From assembly GCA_023974075.1 (NCBI GenBank), contig JAMFTG010000145.1, positions 226,001-290,000 on the forward strand: 64,000 bases of DNA, written 5' to 3'. The stretch's first letter is position 1; each line of letters opens with the position of its first letter. The notes beneath the pieces are model-generated. The model saw only the letters and a list, made by a program, of their open reading frames with translations, was not told the origin of the DNA and did no database searches. This stretch comes from Chaenocephalus aceratus. Lineage: Eukaryota; Chordata; Actinopteri; Perciformes; Channichthyidae. The position numbers and the translations under genes are program-made. Shown one piece after another: positions 10,254 to 22,046 of the stretch.

Positions 10254-13200
10254 TGTTCGAAATTTGAATGGACAACTGGTCCGCTTTTATTATTATTATT
10301 ATCACCCAAAAATAATGTGTTAGTCCAAAACATGCTTGATTAGTCATCGTTTTAAATCATGCAGTTGCACTGATCAGGTGCAGACATACACTCACTCACA
10401 CTCACACTGTCAGGTTGTAAAGTCAGGTTTGGTCAGGTACACCTCAGAGTCAGTCATTGACAGGGCCTTCCCAAGTTACCCTGTCGGTCAGGGTCAAAGG
10501 TCAGTTGGTCTCAGTCTTTTTGGCCATGTGTCGTTCCCTGCAGAGATGTTCCAGCACAGGCCAGCATCCTCCGGCTATAAAAATCTGTATATATGGAGCG
10601 CCATCATTTATTAATTCACAATTACAACTATAATGTTCAAGATATCTCCAACCCCTCCTTGCTGTTTCCCACATTCCCTGAAAAGTGTCTAGCCAAAAGA
10701 ATTTCACTTCCTTAGAGTACTACTACTACTACTGCAATTCATTTACACCTAATCAGTAGTAAAATGACCAATAGATCTATTTCAGAAACTTGTGTACATC
10801 ACTATTATCCTGTGTCAAAACATTACTAGGATCTGTAAAGCTCTGCTATGTATTCCATAACTCATTCTATCAATTTATCTTCAATTCTGGTGCACTTAAA
10901 GAACAATGTTACCCTCTTTAACAGTGCGTGGAACTCTGGGTGTCCGAACATGCAACAATCACTCTCTATTTCATCAAGGATTTAAAAACAGAAGTAATTT
11001 CGTATGTCCATCCGAAAGCCCTCCTATGGTAATAACTAAGCCACAATGGTGAAACCAGTACCTCAAATTGAAATACGATATTTTGTTTAGAACCAGCTTT
11101 CCCTTCAACATGACCTATATAAATAAATATTTATCTGATCTTATAGAGCTGTTACTAAAACTCTCCCTTTGAACTGATCAATACTGTAACAAATTAAAAC
11201 ACTACCAAATTCACACACGAATAAAAAGTCCAGTGCATACTTCCTTCATGCCCCCCCCTTTCCTATCAGTGTGTTTTAGAATGATTTTTCACTTCACTTT
11301 AATAGTTCTCCTCTTTTCCGCTATTTTTTATTTACCAATTGACTAATTTATGGTCAATACATCTTCTTATCTTCACTTATTTATCAAGTCAATTCAAGTT
11401 CTTTACAATACATTAGTAGATACCTTGTGGAGTATTCACAATAACTAATCCCCTCTAGGATATGAAATCCATTCATCTTTAAGCAGATACTATGTCCTTA
11501 TTTATGTTTTGTTCATGATAACAATGGTATAACAACCACACGTTTTACCCATAGCTAGTTTCTATAACAAGACTATTATGTGTGACATAATAATCAGATG
11601 TCTTGTTTGCTAACCAAGAATATTAAACTTTAATCTTTTCAGCATTCCAGACCATCCTATAAACAAGCAGCCTCCTATCTAAACACTAAGCATTAAGGTT
11701 TCTACACCACCAACCGGGAAACTCTTGCACAATTATGCTGTAAAATCATTGCATCCTTCCTCCAGAACAATCTGAGACAAGCATGTCTCAAGATCTTGTC
11801 ATAATGAGCACAGTCAGTGATGCAGCTGTAGTCAGTGGCAGGGTCCCCAAAAAAGCTAGGACCGGCCCTGGTCAGTGGGCTCCAAGGAAACTCTCCCTGG
11901 CTTTGAGATGAGGGAAGGAATCACTTGGCAGACACACGTTGTCCTCCGTACGGCAGAAATCCCCCAAAACCGCAGTACTTCTTCACACCACTGTTGCCTT
12001 GACAGCGAGGCACAAGCATAATGTCAATATCTCCTCAGAGATGCGTTCTTTGCACACTTCTTCTGTTCGCAGTGAGCAACTCTTCACCAACACACTGATT
12101 CAGAGAACCCAAAAGGTGGTGCAGAACTATCCAATGCTGCTGTAATCACAGCCATTCAGCTACTGAGAAAAACTCAATTTAAATCTCTCTCCCAACGGGT
12201 TACAAAATAAAACGGCTGAGTGTCTATATGGTCAGGAATGCTGAAACATGTGAATGTTAAAACAAATCAATGGCAGTAGTCTACCCAGATTCTTTACTCC
12301 ATTAAAAGTAGTAAAACCACATTGTAAAATCTCTTTTTCATCTTTAGAAACCATGAGGAATGACAGTTCTCATAAAACACTATTCTTCCTTACTTCAGTT
12401 CTAAATCAAATGAGCCAGACAGGAAACCCCCTTTAAGCACTTGCGTATTCTATTCTTTTTGAAATTGTTTATCTAAGTTGTGTTACAAGCAGGTTAGATC
12501 TGTAATGAATTAAAATCAATATTTAAGGACGCAATATAAGTTAAATATATTGTTAAGCTAATTACTGTTTTATTGTGAAGGCATCTCTGGCGAACAGCGG
12601 CCTTTGGCTTTTATTTTGAAAGGCCGTTCCGGAACAGTGAGTTTGATTTCTAAAAACACGGCAAGTTAACAATCGTTCTAATGCATTAACTAAAGTCGTG
12701 AAAGAGACAAGGAGGGGGAAGGCGTGTGGAAGCAAGCAATGAACTGAAAATGCCACCAATCCTCTGTTTTAACGTGATGGCGCACATTGAAAACCGAAGC
12801 GGGCCTAAGCACCCCTGTCATATACTGACAAGCGTTCAAAAACCCTTCTGCTTATCACTTAGGCTACTACTTTTTGTTTTATTCATAACCTAAAAATACA
12901 ATTGTGATGAATAGCTTGCTCTTGTACCATTACATCTACCAACATAAAACAAGGTCTTTACTAATCAACAATGACAACCTACAGACAGAACAATCAAGAA
13001 ACAGATCAATACAACTCCTAAATAACATTATTTCTCACAGTGAGTTCGTTATCTAATGTTTAACAAATTCTCATCTTTCTATGTGTAGTAAAATGATCAG
13101 TTAATGACGCTTAATCTGTTCCCCTTGCTCCCGGTAACTCCCCTGGAATTTCAGAATTGTCTTAACCATTCTGACGTTCCATATTCACTTCGCTTTTATT

Positions 13201-14083
13201 TATCTGACTTAATTAATATGTGTTCACTTGTCTATTGTCGTCATTAACGTGCTTCCCCCCCCTTTCAGCCACTAGATGGCAGCAGCAGAGCACAAATGAG
13301 CTTCACTCTTCTGAGTGCATTGTCTGTGCTCCACAGACAATCGCTCACACAGGGTTTTTTTTAGGTAAAAATCACACAGATTTATTCCCCGTACAGTTTG
13401 TCCAGCTTGATAATGTGATGTTTATTTCAACAGACAAGCAAGACCACGAATGATGAACCCAGGTCTTAGCGAGCCCTTTATCACACGTTAGCTTTTCAAA
13501 TTAATTTTTACAGACAAGGGAAACGAGAGCCGGTCCCGTCACAATTTCGGTGACGTTTGCGTTCTCTCCCAGGAATTGAACATATAGCAGACCGCTGGGC
13601 ACTTAGCTTTTGGCCTTAGTCTGCTATTTAACCCCAGTTTTAAACGGTGACTCGATCTAAAATATCGAGTTATCAGGTTTTGTCGTGCAGGAATTTCACC
13701 TCGCAACCCACAAACTGCATCGTTTCCACGCCACTCAGGAATAAATATACCTGAGGTCCACGCCAAACCGCTCTATTTTACGTTACGCCAGGACTTTCTG
13801 TCTACCTTGCGATCAACGTTCACGTGTTTTATATAACTTTCCTAACATAGTAAAATATGCATTGTATATTCCATTTAAACTTCAAAAACACTGTGAAACG
13901 CCTACAGACAATCCCAAAGTTTTACTTTATGTGTATTTTCAGGGCCCTGCTGATTGTCTGAGATGTCTAAAAGTGTTTGTTCCCGACCCATTCCGGTCGT
14001 CTGGATTATCCCACAGCTCTGTTTATCTGGCACGTCGGATCACCATTTTGTTAGAAATTTGAATGGACAACTGGTCCGCTTTT
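10254..14083 (-). mobile_element. degenerate LTR retroelement candidate, minus strand
   Basis: Two matching 35-bp stretches in the same orientation (10254 and 14049) start TGTTMGAAATTTGAATGGAC and bracket about 3.8 kb. Read on the minus strand, the right one ends ...TTTCTAACA and is followed three bases later by TGGTGATCCGACGTG (about 14031-14045), close to a primer-binding site complementary to tRNA-Trp. A polypurine tract (minus strand, from 11251-11261) followed by CATG could mark the start of the left LTR. Outside the 35 bp the two putative LTRs do not align, and no retroviral protein is recognised in the interior. It may be a decayed, non-autonomous or composite element. Confidence 0.35.
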
Positions 14084-14757
14084 TCAAATCTCCGCGCGTC
14101 CCTAAACAAGCTGGTTATTCTTACAGGAAGGAATCCAGAGCATACAATTAACCGTTTAACAATAATCTATTTTAATGGTAATATAACAATGCAATACAAT
14201 CAATACATTACCATACAAAACCATATCATATCATATGCATAATGTCAGGAGCAGGCCCACTCCTGGCCCTTGTTCACAGGCCGGCACAACCTTCCGGTCC
14301 GAGCGGCGCGAGAAGAGAGAGAGAACAAAAGGCTGAATAGCCTTTCATACCAACAGAAAACAGGAAGGGGTGGAGTTTAACTGGTCGTCTTCTCTGGTCA
14401 TCTCAAACAAACACCTCTGACATTCACTGTCTCCTATTTCTGCAGCCTCCACACATGCACACATCCCCCCACATTCCAGAGACCACAGTGGGGTCTTGCT
14501 CTACCTCCCCCACAGAGTAATAAAACCCTGTTTACTCTAAACAGTTCTTGTTTATAGCCATTTTAGTCCTCACCTTTATGTAAGGATAAAACAGATAAAT
14601 CAATATAAAACACAAACACAGGTATTGTTTGAACAGTATTCACTTAACTGCTACTATTTGATAATTACCAGAGGAACTCAAAGGACCTCTTTTAATATCT
14701 GGAAATTGCAACAAGACTTTCTGCCATTTCAAATGTAACACACTTCTTAAATATCAG
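14084..14757. other. no gene recognised (possible LTR remainder)
   Basis: Sequence to the right of the LTR-like terminus at 14049. If the minus-strand LTR element is real, this would be the rest of its 5' LTR, truncated by the LINE at 14758. It includes an AGAGAGAGAG run near 14313 and AATAAAACC near 14519. No domain seen. Confidence 0.35.
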
Positions 14758-15743
14758 ATGCTGCAGGATGGATCAATATCAATATTACATTTTAATAGCA
14801 GAAGCCTCATTTCAAATGTATCAAAGATCAAACACTGTTTAAGGCAACTGGAGAAACAAGTTACAGCCCTAGCAATATCAGAGACCTGGCTTAGTGAGGA
14901 GCAAGCTGACATGGTTGAAATCGAGGGATACAACATGTTTTTTACTAACAGGACACATTCTAAAGGTGGGGGGACTGCACTTTACATTAACAAAAGTTAC
15001 AAAAGTAGATCTGTCAGTAATATGTCTTTCTCTGTAGACAACATTATGGAATGCATAACAGTAGAAATTGAAATGAAAACATCTAAAAACCTTCTGATAA
15101 GCTGCGTGTATAGAAAACCAGGATCATGTATTGACACATTTGAGAAAAAGCTAGCTGAACTGTATAACTACACAAGCAGCAAGAAAATGCTCTTTGTATG
15201 TGGAGATTTTAACATTGATTTGCTGAACCCACATGAACACAATGCAACTACAGAATTTATTAATTCTATGTATAGCAACAGTTTATATCCTACAATCACA
15301 CGACCAACCAGAATAACATCACACAGTGCTACACTCATTGACAACATATTCACAAATGTTATGGATAGGAAAGTAATAAGTGGAATATTAATCAATGACA
15401 CAAGTGACCACCTGCCAGTCTTTGCAACAATACAGAACTGTACTAGGATCAAAAAAGACACCAGAAAAGTCACAATTACAAGACACAAAACACCAGAGTC
15501 TGTTCATTCTTTTAAAGAAGAATTATCTAAACAAGACTGGAACAAAGTGTATGTGTAAGATGCAAATGAAGCCTATGAATCATTTCTACATATTCTATCA
15601 GGGCTGTATGAAAAACATTGTCCTCGTGTAAAGAAAATAGTGAAACAAAAATATGCTGAAAAACCATGGATCACTAAGGGAATATTAAATGCATGTAAAA
15701 CGAAAAATGAATTATATAAAGACTTCTTAAAGAATGGAGGCTG
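14758..15743 (+). pseudogene. LINE 1 endonuclease region (broken)
   Basis: Encodes an exonuclease-endonuclease-phosphatase (APE-like) domain that nicks the target for reverse transcription. Visible catalytic motifs are NSRSL near the start, the ETWL motif of the second block, GGGTALYI, VCGDFNIDLLN (catalytic D/N) and SDHLPVFATI (catalytic SDH) near 15402. An in-frame TAA occurs at 15556-15558. The frame then continues with DANEAYESFLHILSGLYEKH and other LINE linker sequence until a further stop at 15741-15743. The reading frame resumes one register away at 15734. The protein cannot be made as one chain from this copy. Confidence 0.85.
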
Positions 15744-17617
15744 AAAAAAAATACAAGTCATACAAAAACAAACTAACAAAGATAATACGATGTAGCAAAA
15801 TGGATCATTACAACAAATTATTGGAGGATAACAAAAATAACATTACAAATACATGGAATGTATTAAATACCATTATTAAAAAAGGAAATGGAAAGGCACA
15901 ATACCCAAACAGTTTTCTGTCAAAAAACGATACAGTAATTTATGACATGACCTCAGTTGCCGAAGATTTCAATAAGTACTTTGTCAATGTTGGTCCTTGT
16001 CTAGCTGGGGAAATTCCAAATACTGGTTGTAGTGATGGTGTTGAAAGTAAAGATATATATGTGAAGGAAACTATATTCTTAAGAGGGACTGATGAAAATG
16101 AAATTATTGACACAGTTAAAAAACTTAAGAGTAAAAGGTCTACAGACTGTCATGATATTGACATGTATACAGTTAAAAACATTATTGAATGTATAGCCAA
16201 ACCACTAACTCACATCTGTAATCAGTCAATACAAACCGGTGTATTTCCAAATAAAATGAAAACTGCTAAAGTCATACCAATACATAAATCTGGAGATAAA
16301 CATGTACTGTCAAACTATAGACCAATTTCATTGCTCTCACAGTTTTCTAAAATACTGGGAAAAATCTACTATACAAGACTAAATGACTTCATCACCAAAC
16401 ATAACATACTCTATGAACAACAATATGGTTTCAGAGCAAACAGAACTACATCATTTGCAGTTATAGAATTTATGGAACACATTACTAAGGCAATAGAAAA
16501 GAAAGAATATGCAATAGGGATATTTCTGGACCTTAAAAAAGAATTTGACACGGTTGACCATGAATTATTAATTACAAAACTACAGAGATATGGCATTAGA
16601 GGTGTTGCATTATCATGGCTATCCAGCTACCTACACAACAGGGAACAGTACGTTGAACTACAAAGCCATGAATCACAACTACTGCAGGTTACATGTGGGG
16701 TGCCTCAGGGCTCAGTCTTGGGGCCATTACTATTTATTCTGTATATTAACAATATATGTGAAGTATCAAAAATTATTCAAACCATTCTTTTTGCAGACGA
16801 CACAAGTCTACTCTGCTGTGGGGACGATTTAGAACAGCTATTGGTCACAATGGAGAAGGAACAGAGCAGGATGAAGATCTGGTTTGACCAAAATAAATTA
16901 ACATTGAACGCAAGCAAAACCAAACTCATAATATTTGGGAATCGATCGACCAATACAGAGAAGAAACTCACTATAAATGGCGTCCAATTAGAAAGAGTAT
17001 CGGAAATAAAGTTCCTTGGAGTAATCATAGACAATAAATTAAGTTGGAAACCACATATAAGCTATATCAAAGCCAAAATATCCAAATCAATAGCAATTCT
17101 GAATAAAGCCAAATACCTAATTAATCAAGCTTCTTTGTTTATGCTGTACTGCTCCTTCATACTTCCATACATGATGTATTGTGTGTAAGTTTGGGGGAAC
17201 ACATATAAAACAAATACACATCCTATCTTCGTCCTGCAAAAAAGAGCCATACGAGTTATACATAAAACTACCTACAGAGAACCAACAAATAAATTGTTCA
17301 TCAAACTAAAAACACTAAAACTACAAGACCTGGTTGACTATAAAACTATTCAAATTATGTTCAAAGCCGCAAATCAACAATTACCTCATAATATCCAGGG
17401 ACTTTTCACACAGAGAGAAAGCATACACATGTTGAGAGGAAACTGCATTTTCAAAAAACCACCCGTACGAACAAATGCCAAACTTCATTGCATCTCATCA
17501 AAAGGTGTTAGTCTGTGGAATAACTGTAACGATGCACTGACATATTGTACAAGTCTATCTAAAATGAAAGTATTATTTAGGAGTCAAATCATTAATGGTT
17601 ATGAACAGGACCTGTAA
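15734..17617 (+). pseudogene. LINE 1 reverse transcriptase and C-terminal region (broken)
   Basis: Reverse transcriptase of a non-LTR element. In order: RPISLLSQFSKILGKI (fingers), GIFLDLKKEFDTVDH (block A with the first catalytic aspartate), CGVPQGSVLGPLLF (template-binding block), ILFADDTSLL (FADD active site, about 16787) and KFLGVIIDNKLSW (block E). A TAA at 17186-17188 interrupts the frame; the same frame then carries the C-terminal part (VLQKRAIRVIHKTTYREP) to a stop at 17617. The N-terminal linker is lysine-rich. Codon use is AT-rich, unlike the L2-like element that follows. Confidence 0.88.
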
Positions 17618-17700
17618 AATCCCATTTGTTGTTATTTCTTGTAATTGTAAAAAGTAATTTCTTTCTGATTGTTTTGTAAAAAAAAAATAAATAAAATAAA

Positions 17701-17819
17701 GATTAACAAGACAAACATGTCGCCGATGACGATGACCTAATGTTTTATAAGAAAAATATATGTTAGAGGGGGTAGGACCCCTGTTGAACATGAACAGAGA
17801 TTCATCCACTTTGTGTGTC
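17701..17819. other. junction between the two LINEs
   Basis: About 120 bp of unassigned sequence between the A-rich tail of LINE 1 and the GC-richer 5' region of LINE 2. No TSD pair could be identified by eye. Confidence 0.3.
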
Positions 17820-18139
17820 TTTGTGTTGCATCACGTGCTCGTTCACAGCTGCTCGCTGCTCACCTGAGGAACAGGTTACACGCCGTCAGCGCTGAGACGT
17901 GATCCACCTTTGCTGAGTTCCGGATGTGAGCCACTACATCCACTACAGCGGACCCGAGTTCCACTAAAGGCTCGTCGGGAAGGGTTTCAGGAGCCACTCC
18001 ACACTGGGCGAATCACTTCTGGGATCCTACTTTTGCCCGCCGAGTGGATTTAGCACGAGAGGGAGCAACTCTTGCAGAGATAAAGAGTCGGAAGTGTGGT
18101 CCCGGCTCTCCTCTCGCCGCCCTTCTCGCCGCTCCTCAC

Positions 18140-18420
18140 ACCGCGTATCGCCGCTCCTCTTGCCGCTCCTCTTGCCGCTCCTCTTGCCGCTCCTCACACC
18201 GCGTATCGCTGCTCCTCTCCGCGCCTGTGCTCCCGGCGGAGATGTAAAGTGGATTAAACAGCCGGTGTAACGCGGTGGGATTACCTTCTCTACTCTGCTG
18301 TGCTGCTGTAGCTGAGGCCTGGTTCCACCTGCTCTGCTCTGCTCTGCTGCTGTAGCTGAGGCCTGGTTCCACCTGCTCTGCTCTGCTCTGCTGTGCTGCT
18401 GTAGCTGAGGCCTGCTCCAC
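18140..18420 (+). promoter_or_regulatory. tandem repeats in LINE 2 5' UTR (possible promoter monomers)
   Basis: Two different arrays. The first is about four 12-bp units (TGCCGCTCCTCT, 18150-18198) flanked by two copies of CACACCGCGTATCGC. The second is three units of 44-49 bp built on GTAGCTGAGGCCTGGTTCCA (anchors at 18308, 18352 and 18401) separated by CTGCT runs. Repeated monomers in the 5' UTR are a common arrangement for internal LINE promoters; that function is inferred here. Confidence 0.55.
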
Positions 18421-18465
18421 CTTGCTCCGGGAACAGCGTGGTTACTGTTGTGCTGGACTGGGAGA

Positions 18466-19818
18466 ATGGCGGTTGTCGTGTTTCTGCTGTGCCTTTTCTT
18501 GGCTGTACTGGACAAGGAGAAGATCGCTAGTCGTCCTGAACAATCTACTGGATTCGGGTATGTTCTGCCGCCCGCAGTGGACATCCCCTGTTCAGTTTCG
18601 GAGGTGTTGCACAAACAATTGCTGGTTGCACTGTCGCGGACATTCATTTCGGAAAATGTTTGTCTTTCTCACATGCCTGCCACGATGGTCCTTCAGAATT
18701 GTTTTTTAAACTCTAATCTCACTTTCGCGAAGTTTGCTGGTGACTCTAGAACAGCTGACAATGTATGTGTGTTGATTAAGAGGAAAAGGTGCTTGGTATT
18801 TTTATTGTTGTTACTATCAGGAAATGTACAGCCAAATCCAGGTCCACCTAGCAGTATTAGTCAAATAGCTACTCCTGCTGATTTTATATCTAGATCTGGG
18901 CTAGGTTTAATTCATTTAAATGTGCGTAGTCTGTTACCTAAATTAGATTTTGTCCGTATTTGGGCGAGTTCGACTGATCCTGATATCATTGTCTTATCAG
19001 AAACGTGGCTAGATAAATCCATTTTGGCCTCTGACATTTACATAAATGGTTACAGTGTATATCGTACTGACCGGCCTAAAAAAGGTGGTGGCGTTGCCAT
19101 TTATGTGAAAAATAAGTTTTGTGTAACTAATATGGTTTCCAAATCTGTTAGTAAACAGCTAGAATTTTTAGCCGTGAATATTGAGTTAACAAAGGGTCAA
19201 CAGCTCATGGTGGTGGGCTGCTACAGGGCTCCTTCGGCTGTCAAGGACTCTTTATCGTCTTTGGCAAAACTGTTATCGCAACTTTCCTACAAGGAAATAG
19301 TGCTGCTTGGTGATTTTAATTGGGACTGGTTAACTTCTGTGTCAGAGGATTTTAAAAACCTGTGTACCTCATTGAATTTTACCCAGATTATAGACAGTCC
19401 TACTCGCCCAAATATTAAGTCCCCAAACAAATCCTCCTTAATTGATCTAATTTTAACAAATGTTCCACCTAAATACTCATCTGTGGGAGTATTTGCTAAT
19501 GATGTGAGTGAACATTGTGTTGTAGCCACAATTAGGGACACTAAGGTCCAAAAGGTTAAATCACGTGTCATCACAAAGAGAGACAAAAAACACTTTGTGG
19601 AGCAGGGTTTTGTGCATGATCTGTTTGATTTTGATTGGGGTAGAATCAATTTGTGTGCTGATGTAGAAACTGCATGGTCTTATTTTTATCTTGGTTTTAT
19701 GAAAATTATAGATAGACATGCACCTCTGCGTAAATTTAGAGTGAAGGGACGAAACAATCCCTGGTTTTCTGCTGAGCTGTCCAGTCTCCTTCATGAGAGA
19801 AATAAATGCTTGGGCTAA
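18466..19818 (+). pseudogene. LINE 2 N-terminal region, 2A-like motif and endonuclease (frameshifted 3' end)
   Basis: Starts at ATG 18466 (MAVVVFLLCLFLAVLDKEK), downstream of the GC-rich repeats; this is the first ATG that leads into the conserved region. Residues near 110-125 read LLLLLSGNVQPNPGP, matching the 2A-like ...NPGP ribosome-skipping signature known from some APE-type LINEs (family knowledge). The APE domain follows: LNVRSLLPK, VLSETWLDKS, GGGVAIYV, LLGDFNWDW and SEHCVVATI. The frame ends just after NPWFSAELSSLLHERNKC, where the reverse-transcriptase half continues in another frame from about 19793. Apart from that single shift the domain is intact. Confidence 0.85.
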
Positions 19819-21649
19819 GGCTAGGAAATCAGGCTCAGAGGTAGAATGGCTACGTTTTAGGCAGCTAAGAAATAGCTTCACATCCCAAATAAAAAGTGCT
19901 AAATCAAAGTACTATTTGTCGGTTACCACAGAAAACCTGAATAAGCCTAGGAAATTTTGGAAAGCCATAAAATCGATTTCCACTGGTGATATCCCAAATG
20001 AGCTACCTCCGTGCCTTACCACAGCATCTGGCATTATATCAGACAGGGCTACTATGCTAAATTGTTTTAATGAGCATTTTGTGTCTTGTGGCTCTCTGTT
20101 TGGCTGTGTGGCTCCTGTGAACGCTCCAATCCTTGACTCTGAACAATGTGGTCTGGAAAACCCTTTCAGTTTTACTCCTTTAACTGTTGGTATTGTTCAT
20201 GAAGCATTATCCAAGTTAGATCCTAGGAAACCGGCTGGCCCGGACAACGTAGAACCTTTCTTTTTAAAGATAGCTGCAGATTTTATTGCTCCACCTCTCA
20301 CTTCTCTTTTTAACCTCTCCCTCAGCACGAACACAATTCCAAAAGTATGGAAGTCTGTTTATGTCTTGCCTTTACTGAAAGGAGGGGAGGCAACTATTTT
20401 AAATAACTATAGGCCAATCTCTAAATTGTCAGTTCTGGCTAAGGTTCTTGAACGCTTAGTGAGTGAACAAGTAAAGGAGTTTTTATGTATAAATGATATC
20501 CTGTCTAAACATCAGTCAGGATTCAGAAAGAATCACAGCACCATCACTGCCACGATGAAAGTGGTAAATGACATTACTACTATTTTAGATAATAAGCAGA
20601 GTTGTGCAGCTCTGTTTATTGACCTTTCCAAAGCGTTTGACACCGTTGATCATCGCATTTTAAAGCAGAGGCTACTCAGTATTGGCATATACAGCCTTGC
20701 AGTGGGGTGGTTTGTGAACTACCTCTCTGAAAGGTCCCAATGTGTTCATTTTGATGGACTGTCTTCTGAATGGTTAAACATTTCTAATGGTGTACCACAA
20801 GGTTCTGTTTTAGGACCACTTTTATTCTCCATATATATTAACAGCGTAGGTGATAATGTGGATGAAGCTACTTTACATTTTTATGCGGATGATACTGTGA
20901 TGTACTGTGCAGGTCCCTCCATTCAGGAGGCTGGTGTTAAATTACAGGCTGTTTTTAACACTATTCAGACTCAGCTCTCTGAATTAAAGCTTCTTTTAAA
21001 TGTTGAGAAAACCAAGGTAATGCTCTTTTCAAAAGCTAAAAAGACACCAGAGCCTGTTTTAGATATTGTAACTACGCAAGGAACAAAACTTGAAGTTGTT
21101 GCCTGTTACAAATACCTGGGTATCTGGCTTGATGATTGTCTCACTTTTAAACTCCATGTCAATAACCTGCTTAAAAAACTGAGGGTTAGGCTAGGTTTCT
21201 TTTTCAGAAACAAGTCCTGTTTCTCGCTTGAGGCCAGGAAAAGGCTAGTCACTGTGACCTTTTTACCTGTGCTGGACTATGGGGATTTGTTGTATATGAA
21301 TGCACCTGCCAATTACCTGAGCAAATTGGATGCTGCGTATCACAGTGCTCTGAGATTTGTCACAAATTGTAAAGCGCTTACACATCACTGTACCCTGTAT
21401 GCCAAGGCAGGTTTACCATCACTCTCTGTACGGAGGCTCAGTCACTGGTACACGTTTATCTATAAAGCTTTGTTGGGTAAACTCCCGTATTATATCTGCT
21501 CTCTGATAACACGGAGAGTTGCAAGCAGCTATTGTCTGAGATCGCATGATGTAGTCTTGTTAGATGTGCCAAGAGCAAGGACTGTCTTCGGTAAGACAGC
21601 TTTTATGTGCGCAGCTCCACTTGCTTGGAACAATCTTCAGCAAGAATAG
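19793..21649 (+). pseudogene. LINE 2 reverse transcriptase (frameshift at its 5' end)
   Basis: Continuous 618-codon frame for a non-LTR reverse transcriptase: KPAGPDNVEPFFLK, NNYRPISKLSVLAKVLERLV, ALFIDLSKAFDTVDH (block A), NGVPQGSVLGPLLFSIYIN, HFYADDTVMY (YADD active site, about 20877) and YKYLGIWLDDCLTF. The C-terminal region (LDYGDLLYMNAP, LSVRRLSHWYTFIY) is typical of fish L2 elements. It ends ...APLAWNNLQQE TAG near 21649, followed by a short 3' UTR. Only the missing in-frame connection to the endonuclease disables it. Confidence 0.9.
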
Positions 21650-21811
21650 AACTGAGCAATCTCATTCCTCTGCATGTTTTTAAAGCTAGGCTAAATGAAA
21701 TGCTTGCTGATACAATGGGCACTTGTAAATGTCTATAACTATGTATCCTGTAAATATAATGTGTAATGTCCTTTATTGTTTTATGTTTCATGTGGAATCT
21801 ATATGCTGCAG

Positions 21812-21870
21812 GTCTCCCTTGAAAAAGAGATCTATGATCTCAATGGGACCAATCTGAATAAATAAAGGTT
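21812..21870 (+). other. LINE 2 3'-terminal hairpin and tail
   Basis: The 3' end can fold as a nested stem: GTCTCCC pairs weakly with GGGACC and, inside it, AGAGATC pairs with GATCTC around a TAT loop. A 3' stem-loop is the structure recognised by the reverse transcriptase in L2/UnaL2-type LINEs (family knowledge). It is followed by AATAAATAAAGG. Confidence 0.6.
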
Positions 21871-21880
21871 TGAAATGAAA

Positions 21881-22046
21881 AAATGAAACTATCTGAAAAT
21901 CATTATTATTATTTTTTTTGGTACTTTGTTATAATTATTAATCTGAGTGAAAAAAAGAGAATATATATATATATATATTATTGTTATATTTTTTTGTTTC
22001 TGACATGTTCAATAAATTGACTAAAAAAAAAAAGCAAAAAAAAAAA
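21881..22046. other. AT-rich spacer
   Basis: TA dinucleotide run (about 21961-21978) and A-runs between LINE 2 and repeat A. No feature recognised. Confidence 0.5.

Larger units (their letters stand above)
14758..17700 (+). mobile_element. LINE 1: APE-type non-LTR retrotransposon, 5'-truncated
   Basis: Contains an apurinic endonuclease domain, a reverse transcriptase, the C-terminal region and an A-rich tail (about 17677-17700, AAAAAAAAAATAAATAAAAT). The domain order and the motifs (GDFNIDLL, SDHLPVFATI, FADDTSLL) place it in the CR1/L2/Rex1/Jockey group; I cannot fix the clade. There is no ORF1 or 5' UTR upstream, so it is truncated at the 5' end. Stop codons and a frameshift make it non-autonomous. 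A second LINE follows directly. Confidence 0.85.
17820..21880 (+). mobile_element. LINE 2: near full-length L2-like retrotransposon
   Basis: GC-rich 5' UTR with tandem repeats (17.8-18.46 kb), an N-terminal region with a 2A-like motif, APE endonuclease, reverse transcriptase and a 3' end with a hairpin then AATAAATAAAGG. The 3' block 'GGTCTCCCTTGAAAAAGAGA' is the conserved tail of fish L2-type elements and also occurs in reverse orientation at 60.66-60.87 kb. One frameshift near 19.80 kb breaks the coding region; otherwise both halves are open over their whole length, suggesting a relatively young insertion. The 5' boundary is approximate. Confidence 0.8.

Noticed and set aside
18027..18647. 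Minus-strand 206-codon frame rich in Ser/Arg/Gln
   Set aside because: Antisense of GC-rich tandem repeats in the LINE 2 5' UTR.
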